From the NCBI GenBank assembly GCA_002005505.1, contig KV908384.1, positions 561,356 through 579,020 of the forward strand: a DNA stretch of 17,665 nucleotides, in the 5' to 3' direction. Under the pieces are notes generated by a model, which saw nothing but the letters and a program-made list of their open reading frames with translations, was not told the DNA's origin and did not search any database. This document shows positions 1 to 9,058 of the stretch, one piece after another. This stretch comes from Botryococcus braunii (taxonomy: Eukaryota > Chlorophyta > Trebouxiophyceae). Position 1 is the stretch's first letter, and each line of letters starts with the position of its first letter. The translations under genes were made by a program, and so were the position numbers.

Positions 1-3000
1 CACCCGGCGAGCGGCCAGCTGGCGACCCACAGCCGCCGCAATGATGAAACTGACCCGACGAATGACAAAATATCCCTCCACATCTTCTTGAGCAATGATG
101 GCTTGGTTCAAAAGCCCCTGGAGCCTCTGCAACAAGGCCAGCGCATCAGCATGCAACCCTCCCAATGTTTCAAAAGCGAAGGCTTGGAAAGCCACAGGCG
201 GCTGCTGACGCGACAACAAGACAGCATAGCGGGTCTGCTTGTCTTGGGCAGCGCGCGCGGCGGCCCCACCCGGCACGAAGTGCAGCAAGTTGGCAACTGT
301 GAGTGGGGAAGAGCCAACGATGTCGATATAAAGGTCACGCCCCTCCTCCCACGCATGGAGGCGGAGGTCTGCGCGACGGCGCTCCTGGCCAGGGACAGGG
401 GTGGGAAAGGCGGGTTCCCGGGTGACCCGCTGACGAGCTGAGGTAAGGACAGCGTCCAGGCCGTTACGAACGGAGTAATGTCGGCCGACAATGGCAACAT
501 CCCCCCCTGAGGTGCAGTGGACCGCGTGGTCGCCCCAGACATCCAACTCCCTCAAGCAGCACGGGCATTGGGAGCCAGGGTGGAAAATGGGGATCAAGAG
601 CTGGTATTGAAGGCGGCAGCGGAACGACTCTGGGGGCATGGTTTGCTGCAAATGGGGAACTGGGAGAGCCAGCAGCCAATCAGACGCTCCCGGCTGTGTA
701 AGAGATTGGAGCACAGCACGGTCGCGATCCGAGCGAGCAGGGTCATCAAGAACCTCCTGGTATGCGCGGTGAGACAAGGGTTTGGACAGCCGGGCTTGCA
801 CTTTGCTGCGGACAAAATCCGGATCCTCGAAGAGCGCCGCATCGAAATCAGGAACAAGGGCGCAGTAGTCAGCCTTGGCAGCTAGGGCAGCGGGGACAAG
901 AGGGGCAGTGGATGTCCCCAGAAGGCGGTCCTGGAGGGGGGCTGTCTGCGTGACGGAGGCGAGATAGGCACAAGGCAGAAGGGAAGTGGCCTTAGTGACC
1001 CCTAGACCCCCCTGGGCAATAGGCAAGCCAGCCAAGGTTTGCTGCAAAGGGCCAAAACCACCACCACCAGCTGTGACAATGGATTGGAGGACCTGGGTTT
1101 GGAGCATATCAAAGGTCACCAAAGCTTGCGCAGCTGCAGCTGGCGGCATGGTCCGGGCTGTGAAAACCACCTTGCAGGTCCCAAGGCAACTGCGAAGCAA
1201 GAGAAGCTCGGCTTGGGGGTGGCGGAGAATCGGCAAACGCTGGAGCGAGGCTGCCACGGCATCAACGTGCGCCTGGGCTACGGAAGCCGCGTACTCGACT
1301 GACACGGTGACCGCTGCCCCCAACACTATCAAACCAGCACGAGTTTCATTGACGAAGCCCAGAGGGAACCCATCCAAATGCTGAGGGTTCGGGCGCGGCG
1401 ACCACACACAGCACTTGTGAGGGTTGAGGCTCAAGCCATATGCGGGGGCCCGGTCAACAACCAACTGGACTGCCTGCTGCGCTGCGGGCACGGGACCAAC
1501 AAACGTGCCGTCATCCAGATACCACCCTTGGTGTACGTCGGGACACTCCCGATGAAGGTCAAGGAGGAGTGGCTGGACAGTGAGCGCAAAAAGCAGCGGA
1601 GAGAGGGGGTCCCCTTGCTGGACCCCTGTTGTGGAGTCCACGACATGGGGCCCAACATACTGATGGGCCGCGCAGCCGTACGTCGTCGCCACATACTGCC
1701 AGATGCTGGGGCAATGGAGGGCGACTTCCCCAAGCATGCGGTTGCGGTCGACCGTATTGAAAGCATTTTGGAAGTCCAAGCTGACAACGACGAGGTCGGG
1801 GGAATCTTGCTGGTGTGCCACCAAGCGGTTGAGGGCATGGACGAGGCCTTCTGCACCCCCTCGGACTCCAACCCCAACTTGGTGTGGCTGCAAATACTCA
1901 CTGACAGCGGGCAAGACGGCTGCAACAGCTATCTTGGAAACCAGACGGCGCAGGGTGAGCCCCACTGCAATGGGCCGGATACCCCCATTGGGCTTCAAGA
2001 GAGGGGTGATGGGAGCGCTGGCCCAATAAGATCGCAAGGGAGGGGGAACATCCCCAGCTAAGGCCCGATTGACCACGCCAAGGAGGCTGTCCAATAAGAG
2101 GTCTGAGCCACCTACAGAGAAGGCATGTTTTATATGTAATGGGGTCAAGCCGTCCCGCCCGCCAGCGGTACCAGGTGGGAAGGTTTTGAGGGCAGCCAAG
2201 ACTTCCTCCACTTGGGCACGGTAAGGGGCCTGCGCAGGCGGGGCGCCAACGGGAAGCGGTCGGATAGGATGAAGCGCTGCCAGTGCAGCACATGTGTCAG
2301 GCGTGGCTGGGGCGATGGTGGCAGGCTCCAACATCCGAACAGCCGCTGATAAATGGCCATCTGCAACCTTGCGCAAGACGCGAGCGGCAAGCGCCGCATC
2401 GTCTAATGGGCGGGGTGGGGCAGTGGCTGCAGGCGCGGTGGCCAAGAGTTCATCAATTAGGCCATCAATATCCCCATCCAACCATGCGCGGGCCCGACGG
2501 CGGACGTGCTGCGCAACTCCCTCACCCCGAGGCCTGCGACGAGCTGACAGGACGCACATCGGAAGGATCAACAGCTCAACCCAGGCAGCCTCGGAGCCCG
2601 AGTCCGCAACAGCCTTGAGAGCGGACCGCAATGCTGCAGCCCAAGGTATCCATGCTGACCTAGGGACCCTGCGGTACGAATGGTGACCAAGGGTGAAAAC
2701 GTGATGGACAAGGGCAGGGGTCAGGGGATGGCGGCGGACACGGGCCGGGGGAGCAGAGGGCGGAGGATCAGCAACGGCGGCGGATGCACGCGGTCGTCCT
2801 CGGGGTTGCGAATGGAGGCGGCCCTGGGGCTCTGAAGTATCCTGCGGCGGCGGTGCAGGGCGGGGAAGGCCAGGAAGAAGGTTAACATCAGGGGGAACCA
2901 GGCCATCCTCCAGATTCCACAAGCGCTGGCAGGTGTCTGGGTTGGTTGCGCACGAAAGAACTCCCAGGGAATGGGTTTTGAAGCAAGTGGTGCACAACCA

Positions 3001-3074
3001 GCTGGAGGTAGCTCGCAAGATGGCTTCAAGCTTCCTGTACTCTGCTGGGGATCTGAGTTGCGACACCCAGTCAT
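1..3074 (-). mobile_element. RLE-type non-LTR retrotransposon, copy 1 (5'-truncated, continues off the left edge)
   Basis: This segment repeats 3163-6247 at a constant offset of 3161 bp, then 3173 bp after a 12-bp gap near 2850. By eye there are roughly three dozen substitutions over about 3.07 kb, so the copies are near 99% identical. Homology stops abruptly at 3074, inside what is codon 44 of the full-length copy. It is replaced by a TTC tract (GAA on the coding strand) that forms the tail of the neighbouring element. A clean 5' truncation with an intact 3' side is the classic product of target-primed reverse transcription. The 3' UTR and tail lie beyond the window. Confidence 0.93.
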
Positions 3075-3076
3075 TT
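1..3076 (-). CDS. Reverse transcriptase / restriction-like endonuclease polyprotein, 5'-truncated, open to window edge
   Basis: The minus-strand frame corresponding to copy 2 residues 44-1072 has no stop codon from about 3076 to position 1. The last visible codon is a valine, and one more codon (the stop) would lie outside the window. It retains the second Cys/His cluster, the RT palm with YLDD, the CCHC knuckle and the RLE motifs. It lacks the N-terminal CX5C-X13-HX4H finger and the start codon. Where copy 2 has an internal TAG, this copy has CAG (1093-1095), so its RT and endonuclease are still joined. Relative to copy 2 it lacks four residues in the proline-rich linker, an in-frame change. 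Without its own 5' UTR or finger it is probably dead on arrival, despite the open frame. Confidence 0.85.
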
Positions 3077-3090
3077 CTTCTTCTTCTTTT
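3075..3090 (-). repeat. (GAA)n 3' tail of copy 2 / insertion junction with copy 1
   Basis: On the coding strand the 3' UTR ends in AAAA followed by four GAA units. Copy 1's truncated body then starts immediately. A matching GAA tract sits at 6968-6982 between copy 3's 3' UTR and copy 2's 5' end. Confidence 0.85.
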
Positions 3091-3158
3091 ACAAGAGTGG
3101 TATAAAAAAGACCAGCCTAATGTTCCAAAACCCAAACCCCAATGTTTCAAGCAATGAG
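3091..3158 (-). other. 3' UTR of retrotransposon copy 2
   Basis: These 68 nt follow the TGA of the polyprotein and precede the GAA tail. On the plus strand the segment contains ACAAGAGTGG, then an A-rich stretch, then GACCAGCC and AATGTTC. The same words in the same order occur at 6986-7019 beside copy 3's tail. Conservation next to the tail in two insertions suggests this is the RNA end recognised by the element's reverse transcriptase. That role is inferred from how R2-type LINEs bind their 3' UTR. Confidence 0.7.
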
Positions 3159-6100
3159 TCATACCCGGCGAGCGGCCAGCTGGCGACCCACAGCCGCCGC
3201 AATGATGAAACTGACCCGACGAATGACAAAATATCCCTCCACATCTTCTTGAGCAATGATGGCTTGGTTCAAAAGCCCCTGGAGCCTCTGCAACAAGGCC
3301 AGCGCATCAGCATGCAACCCTCCAAATGTTTCAAAGGCGAAGGCTTGGAAAGCCACAGGCGGCTGCTGACGCGACAACAAGACAGCATAGCGGGTCTGCT
3401 TGTCTTGGGCAGTGCGCGCGGCGGCCCCACCCGGCACGAAGTGCAGCAAGTTGGCAACTGTGAATGGGGAAGAGCCAACGATGTCGATATAAAGGTCACG
3501 CCCCTCCTCCCACGCATGGAGGCGGAGGTCTGCGCGACGGCGCTCCTGGCCAGGGACAGGGGTGGGAAAGGCGGGTTCCCGGGTGACCCGCTGACCAGCT
3601 GAGGTAAGGACAGCGTCCAGGCCGTTACGAACGGAGTAATGTCGGCCGACAATGGCAACATCCCCCCCTGAGGTGCAGTGGACCGCGTGGTCGCCCCAGA
3701 CATCCAACTCCCTCAAGCAGCACGGGCATTGGGAGCCAGGGTGGAAAATGGGGATCAAGAGCTGGTATTGAAGGCGGCAACGGAACGACTCTGGGGGCAT
3801 GGTTTGCTGCAAATGGGGAACTGGGAGAGCCAGCAGCCAATCAGACGCTCCCGGCTGTGTAAGAGATTGGAGCACAGCACGGTCGCGATCCGAGCGAGCA
3901 GGGTCATCAAGAACCTCCCGGTATGCGCGGTAAGACAAGGGTTTGGACAGCTGGGCTTGAACTTTGCTGCGGACAAAATCCGGATCCTCGAAGAGCGCCG
4001 CATCGAAATCAGGAACAAGGGCGCAGTAGTCAGCCTTGGCAGCTAGGGCAGCGGGGACAAGAGGGGCAGTGGATGTCCCCAGAAGGCGGTCCTGGAGGGG
4101 GGCTGTCTGCGTGACGGAGGCGAGATAGGCACAAGGCAGAAGGGAAGTGGCCTTAGTGACCCCTAGACCCCCCTGGGCAATAGGCAAGCCAGCCAAGGTT
4201 TGCTGCAAAGGGCCAAAACCACCACCACCAGCTGTGACAATGGATTGGAGGACCTAGGTTTGGAGCATATCAAAGGTCACCAAAGCTTGCGCAGCTGCAG
4301 CTGGCGGCATGGTCCGAGCTGTGAAAACCACCTTGCAGGTCCCAAGGCAACTGCGAAGCAAGAGAAGCTCGGCTTGGGGGTGGCGGAGAATCGGCAAACG
4401 CTGGAGCGAGGCTGCCACGGCATCAACGAGCGCCTGGGCTACGGATGCCGCGTACTCGACTGACACGGTGACCGCTGCCCCCAACACTATCAAACCAGCA
4501 CGAGTTTCATTGACGAAGCCCAGAGGGAACCCATCCAAATGCTGAGGGTTCGGGCGCGGCGACCACACACGGCACTTGTGAGGGTTGAGGCTCAATCCAT
4601 ATGCGGGGGCCCGGTCAACAACCAACTGGACTGCCTGCTGCGCTGCGGGCACGGGACCAACAAACGTGCCGTCATCCAGATACCACCCTTGGTGTACGTC
4701 GGGACACTCCCGATGAAGGTCAAGGAGGAGTGGCTGGACAGTGAGCGCAAAAAGCAGCGGAGAGAGGGGGTCCCCTTGCTGGACCCCTGTTGTGGAGTCC
4801 ACGACATGGGGCCCAACATACTGATGGGCCGCGCAGCCGTACGTCGTCGCCACATACTGCCAGATGCTGGGGTAATGGAGGGCGACTTCCCCAAGCATGC
4901 GGTTGCGGTCGACCGTATTGAAAGCATTTTGGAAGTCCAAGCTGACAACGACGAGGTCGGGGGAATCTTGCTGGTGTGCCACCAAGCGGTTGAGGGCATG
5001 GACGAGGCCTTCTGCACCCCCTCGGACTCCAACCCCAACTTGGTGTGGCTGCAAATACTCACTGACAGCGGGCAAGACGGCTGCAACAGCTATCTTGGAA
5101 ACCAGACGGCGCAGGGTGAGCCCCACTGCAATGGGCCGGATACCCCCATTGGGCTTCAAGAGAGGGGTGATGGGAGCGCTGGCCCAATAAGATCGCAAGG
5201 GAGGGGGAACATCCCCAGCTAAAGCCCGATTTACCACGCCAAGGAGGCTGTCCAATAAGAGGTCTGAGCCACCGACAGAGAAGGCATGTTTTATATGTAA
5301 TGGGGTCAAGCCGTCCCGCCTGCCAGCGGTACCAGGTGGGAAGGTTTTGAGGGCAGCCAAGACTTCCTCCACTTGGGCACGGTAAGGGGCCTGCGCAGGC
5401 GGGGCGCCAACGGGAAGCGGTCGGATAGGATGAAGCGCTGCCAATGCAGCACATGTGTCAGGCGTGGCTGGGGCGATGGTGGCAGGCTCCAACATCCGAA
5501 CAGCCGCTGATAAATGGCCATCTGCAACCTTGCGCAAGACGCGAGCGGCAAGCGCCGCATCGTCTAATGGGCGGGGTGGGGCAGTTGCTGCAGGCGCGGT
5601 GGCCAAGAGTTCATCAATTAGGCCATCAATATCACCATCCAACCATGCGCGGGCCCGACGGCGGACGTGCTGCGCAACTCCCTCACCCCGAGGCCTGCGA
5701 CGAGCTGATAGGACGCACATCGGAAGGATCAACAGCTCAACCCAGGCAGCCTCGGAGCCCGAGTCCGCAACAGCCTTGAGAGCGGACCGCAATGCTGCAG
5801 CCCAAGGTATCCATGCTGACCTAGGGACCCTGCGGTACGAATGGTGACCAAGGGTGAAAACTTGATGGACAAGCGCAGGGGTCAGGGGATGGCGGCGGAC
5901 ACGGGCCGGGGGAGCAGAGGGCGGAGGATCAGCAACGGCGGCGGATGCGCGCGGTAGTCCTCGGGGCTGCGAATGGAGGCGGCCCTGGGGCTCTGAAGTA
6001 TCCTGCGGCGGCTGATGCGGCGGCGGTGCAGGGCGGGGAAGGCCAGGAAGAAGGTTAACATCAGGGGGAACCAGGCCATCCGCCAGATTCCACAAGCGCT

Positions 6101-6377
6101 GGCAGGTGTCTGGGTTGGTCGCGCACGAAAGAACTCCCAGGGAATGGGTTTTGAAGCAAGTGGTGCACAACCAGCTGGAGGTAGCTCGCAAGATGGCTTC
6201 AAGCTTCCTGTACTCTGCTGGGGATCTGAGTTGCGACACCCAGTCATCCCGCCCAGCATCGCCGAGCTTGTGGAACCTCTGCAAGTGACGTAGGAGCCCA
6301 GCACCCGTAGTGATCTTACGAGACTTGCATGATGCCTTCCAAGGGCAGGTGGGGTCAAAGAGAGGAACGCTGGCCAT
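3159..6377 (-). pseudogene. Retrotransposon polyprotein (zinc finger - RT - CCHC - RLE) with one internal stop
   Basis: The frame from the ATG at 6377 (MASVPLF...) to the TGA at 3159-3161 is 1072 codons, interrupted only by TAG at 4254-4256 (codon 708). An open frame extends further upstream, but that part is translated 5' monomer DNA, so I prefer this start. Domains: C11-C17-H31-H36 finger; C71-C74-H78-C85 cluster; proline-rich linker at about 105-160; RT with motif 1/2 KPNGGIRPIA (408-417), palm motif A DFQNAFN (D481), motif B QQGDPLSP (533-540) and motif C YLDD (566-569); CCHC knuckle C884-C887-H897-C901; endonuclease AD(950)-X14-D965 followed by K993 and Y997. The family acts in the nucleus, nicking target DNA and priming reverse transcription from the nick. 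The stop lies after the RT and before the knuckle, so a terminated product would have polymerase but no nuclease. Confidence 0.93.
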
Positions 6378-6413
6378 GGCATCACCAGCTGGGAAACCCA
6401 ACCCCAAGACCGT

Positions 6414-6964
6414 GCTGGATGCTGGAAAGTGGTGAAGCCCCCAGTCCCTCTGAAAAACTGGCTGGGCTGAGGCGAAGCGGAGAAGAAAAGGGAAAACCAA
6501 GATGATGTGTGAAGAAACACAGGAGAAAGTGTTGTAAAACACTGGAATCTCCGTAAGTGCTGGATGCTGGGGAGGGGTGAAGCTGTGAGTCCCTGTGAAA
6601 GACGGGCCGGCGGAGGCAAATCTGAGGGGCCAAAAAAGAAAAAGAAGAAACCAATACTGTGTGTTAAGAAACACAGGAAGTGGGGAAGAACACGGGAAAT
6701 TCCGCAGATGCCAGACGCCAGAAAGTTACGAAGCTGCCAGTCCTGCGGAAAGACTGGCCGAGCTGGTGCAAATCTGAGGAAGAAAACAGGAAATCCAATA
6801 CGATGTGGTATCAAACTGAGAATGAAGTGTTGAAAAACACTGGAAATTCCGCAAAGGCTGGACGCTGAAAGTGGCGAAGCTGCCAGCCCCGCTTAAAGAC
6901 TGGCCAGGCGGAGGCAAATCTGAGAAAAAAAAGATAAAATCAATACTATGGGTGACGAAACACA
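6414..6964 (-). repeat. Four degenerate ~147-bp tandem monomers in the element's 5' UTR
   Basis: Unit starts on the plus strand are near 6414, 6559, 6710 and 6857, giving spacings of 145, 151 and 147 bp. The last unit is cut short at about 108 bp. Each begins with a variant of GCTGGATGCTGG and carries the blocks GAAGCTG/CCAGTCC, AAAGACTGG, GGCAAATCTGAG, AAATCAATAC, GAAACACAGG and TGGAAATTCCGC. The units have diverged considerably from one another, so the array is old compared with the separation of copies 1 and 2. Position and layout resemble promoter monomers of mouse L1 5' UTRs. A promoter role here is inference. Confidence 0.8.
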
Positions 6965-6967
6965 TTA

Positions 6968-7064
6968 TCTTCTTCTTCTTCGTTTACAAGAGTGGAGTAA
7001 AATGACCAGCCCAATGTTCAGGAGGTTCTTCTTCTTCCCAATGTTCAGGAGTTTCTTCTTCTTC
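6968..7064 (-). mobile_element. Copy 3: 3'-end remnant of the same retrotransposon family
   Basis: On the coding strand this segment reads a fragment of the 3' UTR (matching copy 2's ACAAGAGTGG, GACCAGCC and AATGTTC words on the plus strand) followed by a GAA tract that abuts the first 5' monomer of copy 2. Only about 40-60 bp of element is recognisable, and sequence to the right of 7064 shows no further homology. It is best read as a very short 5'-truncated insertion, or as the end of an older element otherwise lost. Confidence 0.65.
7011..7064. repeat. Two tandem 27-bp units with TTC tracts
   Basis: CCAATGTTCAGGAG plus one variable base plus (TTC)4 occurs twice back to back, at 7011-7037 and 7038-7064, with a single difference. 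Each unit is a short piece of the element's 3' UTR joined to a tail-like tract. It is either a tandem duplication or two minimal insertions. Confidence 0.8.
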
Positions 7065-7765
7065 CCTTCTGATGCTGAACTCGGCCAGCGGGATGGACGG
7101 TACAGTGCCGTTGCAGTCCCTGCATTCAGCCACGCACTGAATTTGGCCGATGCAGGGAAGACCTTTCTTGCTTATTGCTTCCCTTTCCCAACGGCGTGCG
7201 AAACAGCAATGCAGGGCAAAGGAGATAGTCGATTTCATGCCGACTACATTGCCTGGTTGTTTCTTGACAACTTTTGAATCTATTGTGGCAGCTCAACGCA
7301 CAGTTGTTTTGCTGGTCAAGTGGCGGCGTTCCTGGTTCGCAATACATCTTACGCTGAAGTCGGACTTCTACTCAATACCTTTTATCTCGCAATCACTCCC
7401 TTAAGATTGACCTCGGTCAGGGGATATTTCAGATTATGGTACGTACGTTGGTGTGAAGCAGCATAAACTTCCAGCGTCTACCCGCGGAAACATTATAATC
7501 AAGCTGATCATGCAGTTATAATGCTTTTACAATGGTCTGATGGTAGCGGTTGGGATTTCTCCGCAGGCTGGGAAAAGGCCTAGACCGTGGCCGAGCAGCA
7601 CAGCCGCGAAAGAGCCACATGAAGAGAGTTCGAACAACCCAGAACCCGCATTTCATCAGGAACAGGGCGTTCCTTGCAGTAGCTGCATGAGGTGCAATTC
7701 TTGTAAACCTTGGATCGTGCACGCTTTTCCTTTGAAACAACAATATAGAAGACATGCACGGCGGG
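7065..7765. other. No supported gene
   Basis: I see no recognisable protein, RNA gene or repeat here. A good 3' splice-site match (GGATTTCTCCGCAG) ends at 7566. It is followed by an open plus-strand stretch of about 57 codons containing a CX2CX2CX2C cluster (GVPCSSCMRCNSC). I could not connect it in phase with the F-box exon downstream, so I do not call it a gene. Confidence 0.5.
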
Positions 7766-7785
7766 CACGCGCGCGCGCACGCGCG

Positions 7786-7872
<87 letters not shown>
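7766..7872. repeat. Compound (GC)n(AC)n microsatellite
   Basis: About 28 bp of alternating GC with occasional A runs directly into about 80 bp of pure AC (7793-7872). Alternating purine-pyrimidine DNA of this kind favours the Z-form and slips readily. The short open frames across it (poly-TH, poly-CV, poly-AR) are artefacts of the repeat. Confidence 0.97.
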
Positions 7873-7874
<2 letters not shown>

Positions 7875-8050
7875 GCACGGGCACGAAACTTTTTTGCAGA
7901 GACTTTCTGACCTCGTAGGGGGCTGCTGCAGCTTCACTGTCACTGTTCTGCGGAGCAGTTGTGTATTAAGCCTTGTTATGTACACCTGCACTCATATGCA
8001 CCTTCTGGCATCGGGGCTGGCATCTCTGGGATCACGTTGTTATTTGGGAG

Positions 8051-9058
8051 ATGCGGAATCTCCAACAATCTCACGATACATATGGGAGACTTGCTGTTTT
8101 CCTGTGCAGGAGCAACGAGTATGCAAAGCCCAAAGACCTGGGTGAGCTGAGGGCGCTGCCCCATGAGCTGCTGGAGCACGTGCTCCCCGGCTTGCCGCAA
8201 GCCACCATCTGCGGGCTCTCCACCTCCAGCAGGCACTGCCGGGAGGCGGCCCGGAAGGCCATGCCGCACGTACGGGCAGCGCTGGTGGCCTCTCTCAAGG
8301 ATGGCTGCAAGTGGGCCAGTCCTGCCCAACTGCAAATTATGACCACCATGTTGCAGCACTTCAAAGCATGCAGGCACATCAATATGGACCAACCGGTGCC
8401 TGTTGTGGGTCACCAAGGGGGCATCGTGGCCTGTTGTGTCATCGGGCCCACCGGCAAAGTTTTACCACCAGGCTCTAAAGACATCGATCCGTCGCAGCTT
8501 CGCGAAACATATGGTATTGAGTGGCCTTATGGCCGGGCGATAGGGCAATATTTAACTTGCGATTTGGTGTTTAGGCTTTCCGACAGGGCCACGCTTTGGT
8601 TCAGACTTGATGTCATTGGGGGGAGGGTCTTACGACAAGAGCTGGTCGGCTCCTGTTATTGCTGTCAGGATGTCGATTTGTTCCAGGGTTTACTTCTCAA
8701 GTTGTGGCCAAGCTGGGGGGGTGGAGAGTTGAGGCTTTCACTTCCGGTCAAGTCGATTCGCGAGTGTGCCGCCATCGTCGCTGGTTGTGGGCACATTACC
8801 TGGGCGGAGGGTGCCGCAAGGGAACGCCACCTTTCAGCTGATGCTTCCTGTATGGAGTCTTCTATTGGCTGGGAGTGCTCCAAAATTGAGATCAAGCCCG
8901 TGGCTTGCGTCCATCTAAATTGCCCCTTGCACTCAGGGAGAGCGGCCTCAACCATGCAGCAGTCGGAGCCATGCGGCAGTCAGATTGAAGTCTCCTCTGG
9001 TTGCCTGATGCATGGCGTTCATAGGCCAAGGTCCTACGGACGGAGCTGTTTTTTGTAA
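8051..9058 (+). CDS. F-box domain protein, probably incomplete at its 5' end
   Basis: The plus frame is open to TAA at 9056-9058. The first in-frame ATG in this stretch is 8051, giving 335 residues. A strong 3' splice-site match (TTGCTGTTTTCCTGTGCAG, ending 8109) lies inside the frame, so the exon may really begin at 8110 with earlier exons upstream. Residues 34-75 (numbered from 8051) fit an F-box: LPHELLEHVLPGLPQATICG, then a serine-rich turn and a basic, alanine-rich helix. F-box proteins normally dock on Skp1 in SCF ubiquitin ligases and use their C-terminus to hold substrates. The remaining ~260 residues match nothing I recognise. They contain about 15 cysteines and several predicted beta-like stretches, but no LRR, kelch or WD repeats. 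A GTAAGC at 9055 overlaps the stop and could be a 5' splice site, so the C-terminus is also uncertain. Confidence 0.65.
   Translation: MRNLQQSHDTYGRLAVFLCRSNEYAKPKDLGELRALPHELLEHVLPGLPQATICGLSTSSRHCREAARKAMPHVRAALVASLKDGCKWASPAQLQIMTTMLQHFKACRHINMDQPVPVVGHQGGIVACCVIGPTGKVLPPGSKDIDPSQLRETYGIEWPYGRAIGQYLTCDLVFRLSDRATLWFRLDVIGGRVLRQELVGSCYCCQDVDLFQGLLLKLWPSWGGGELRLSLPVKSIRECAAIVAGCGHITWAEGAARERHLSADASCMESSIGWECSKIEIKPVACVHLNCPLHSGRAASTMQQSEPCGSQIEVSSGCLMHGVHRPRSYGRSCFL

Larger units (their letters stand above)
3075..6967 (-). mobile_element. RLE-type non-LTR retrotransposon, copy 2 (near full length)
   Basis: Reading the minus strand, the element has four 5' monomers (6964-6414), a short leader, one long ORF (6377-3159), a 3' UTR of about 70 nt and a tail of AAAA(GAA)n. 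There are no long terminal repeats. The protein architecture is N-terminal zinc finger(s), reverse transcriptase, CCHC knuckle, then a PD-(D/E)XK-like endonuclease in one ORF. That is diagnostic of the early-branching LINE groups (R2/NeSL/HERO/Utopia type) rather than APE-type LINEs. I cannot assign the clade without a tree. No clear target-site duplication is visible, because both edges lie in GAA/TTC tracts. Confidence 0.92.

Noticed and set aside
6378..6674. N-terminal extension of the polyprotein to position 6674, with hydrophobic segments like signal peptides
   Set aside because: The extra residues are translated 5' monomers, and the hydrophobic repeats (FLLFLFWP-like) come from A-rich/T-rich monomer sequence. 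The ATG at 6377 directly precedes the zinc finger.
5882..6814. A 310-codon minus-strand frame overlapping the retrotransposon N-terminus and 5' monomers
   Set aside because: It is in a different frame from the zinc finger and RT, has no motifs, and is open only because of pyrimidine-rich monomer DNA.
1..7064. Prokaryotic system such as a retron, DGR or group II intron, given the reverse transcriptase
   Set aside because: The zinc finger-RT-CCHC-RLE order, 5' truncation and microsatellite tail are eukaryotic LINE features, and the flanks contain spliceosomal introns and microsatellites.
7567..7740. Open stretch with a CX2CX2CX2C cluster resembling a ferredoxin-type site
   Set aside because: Too short, lacks the proline and the second cluster usual for such domains, and joining it to downstream acceptors creates stops.
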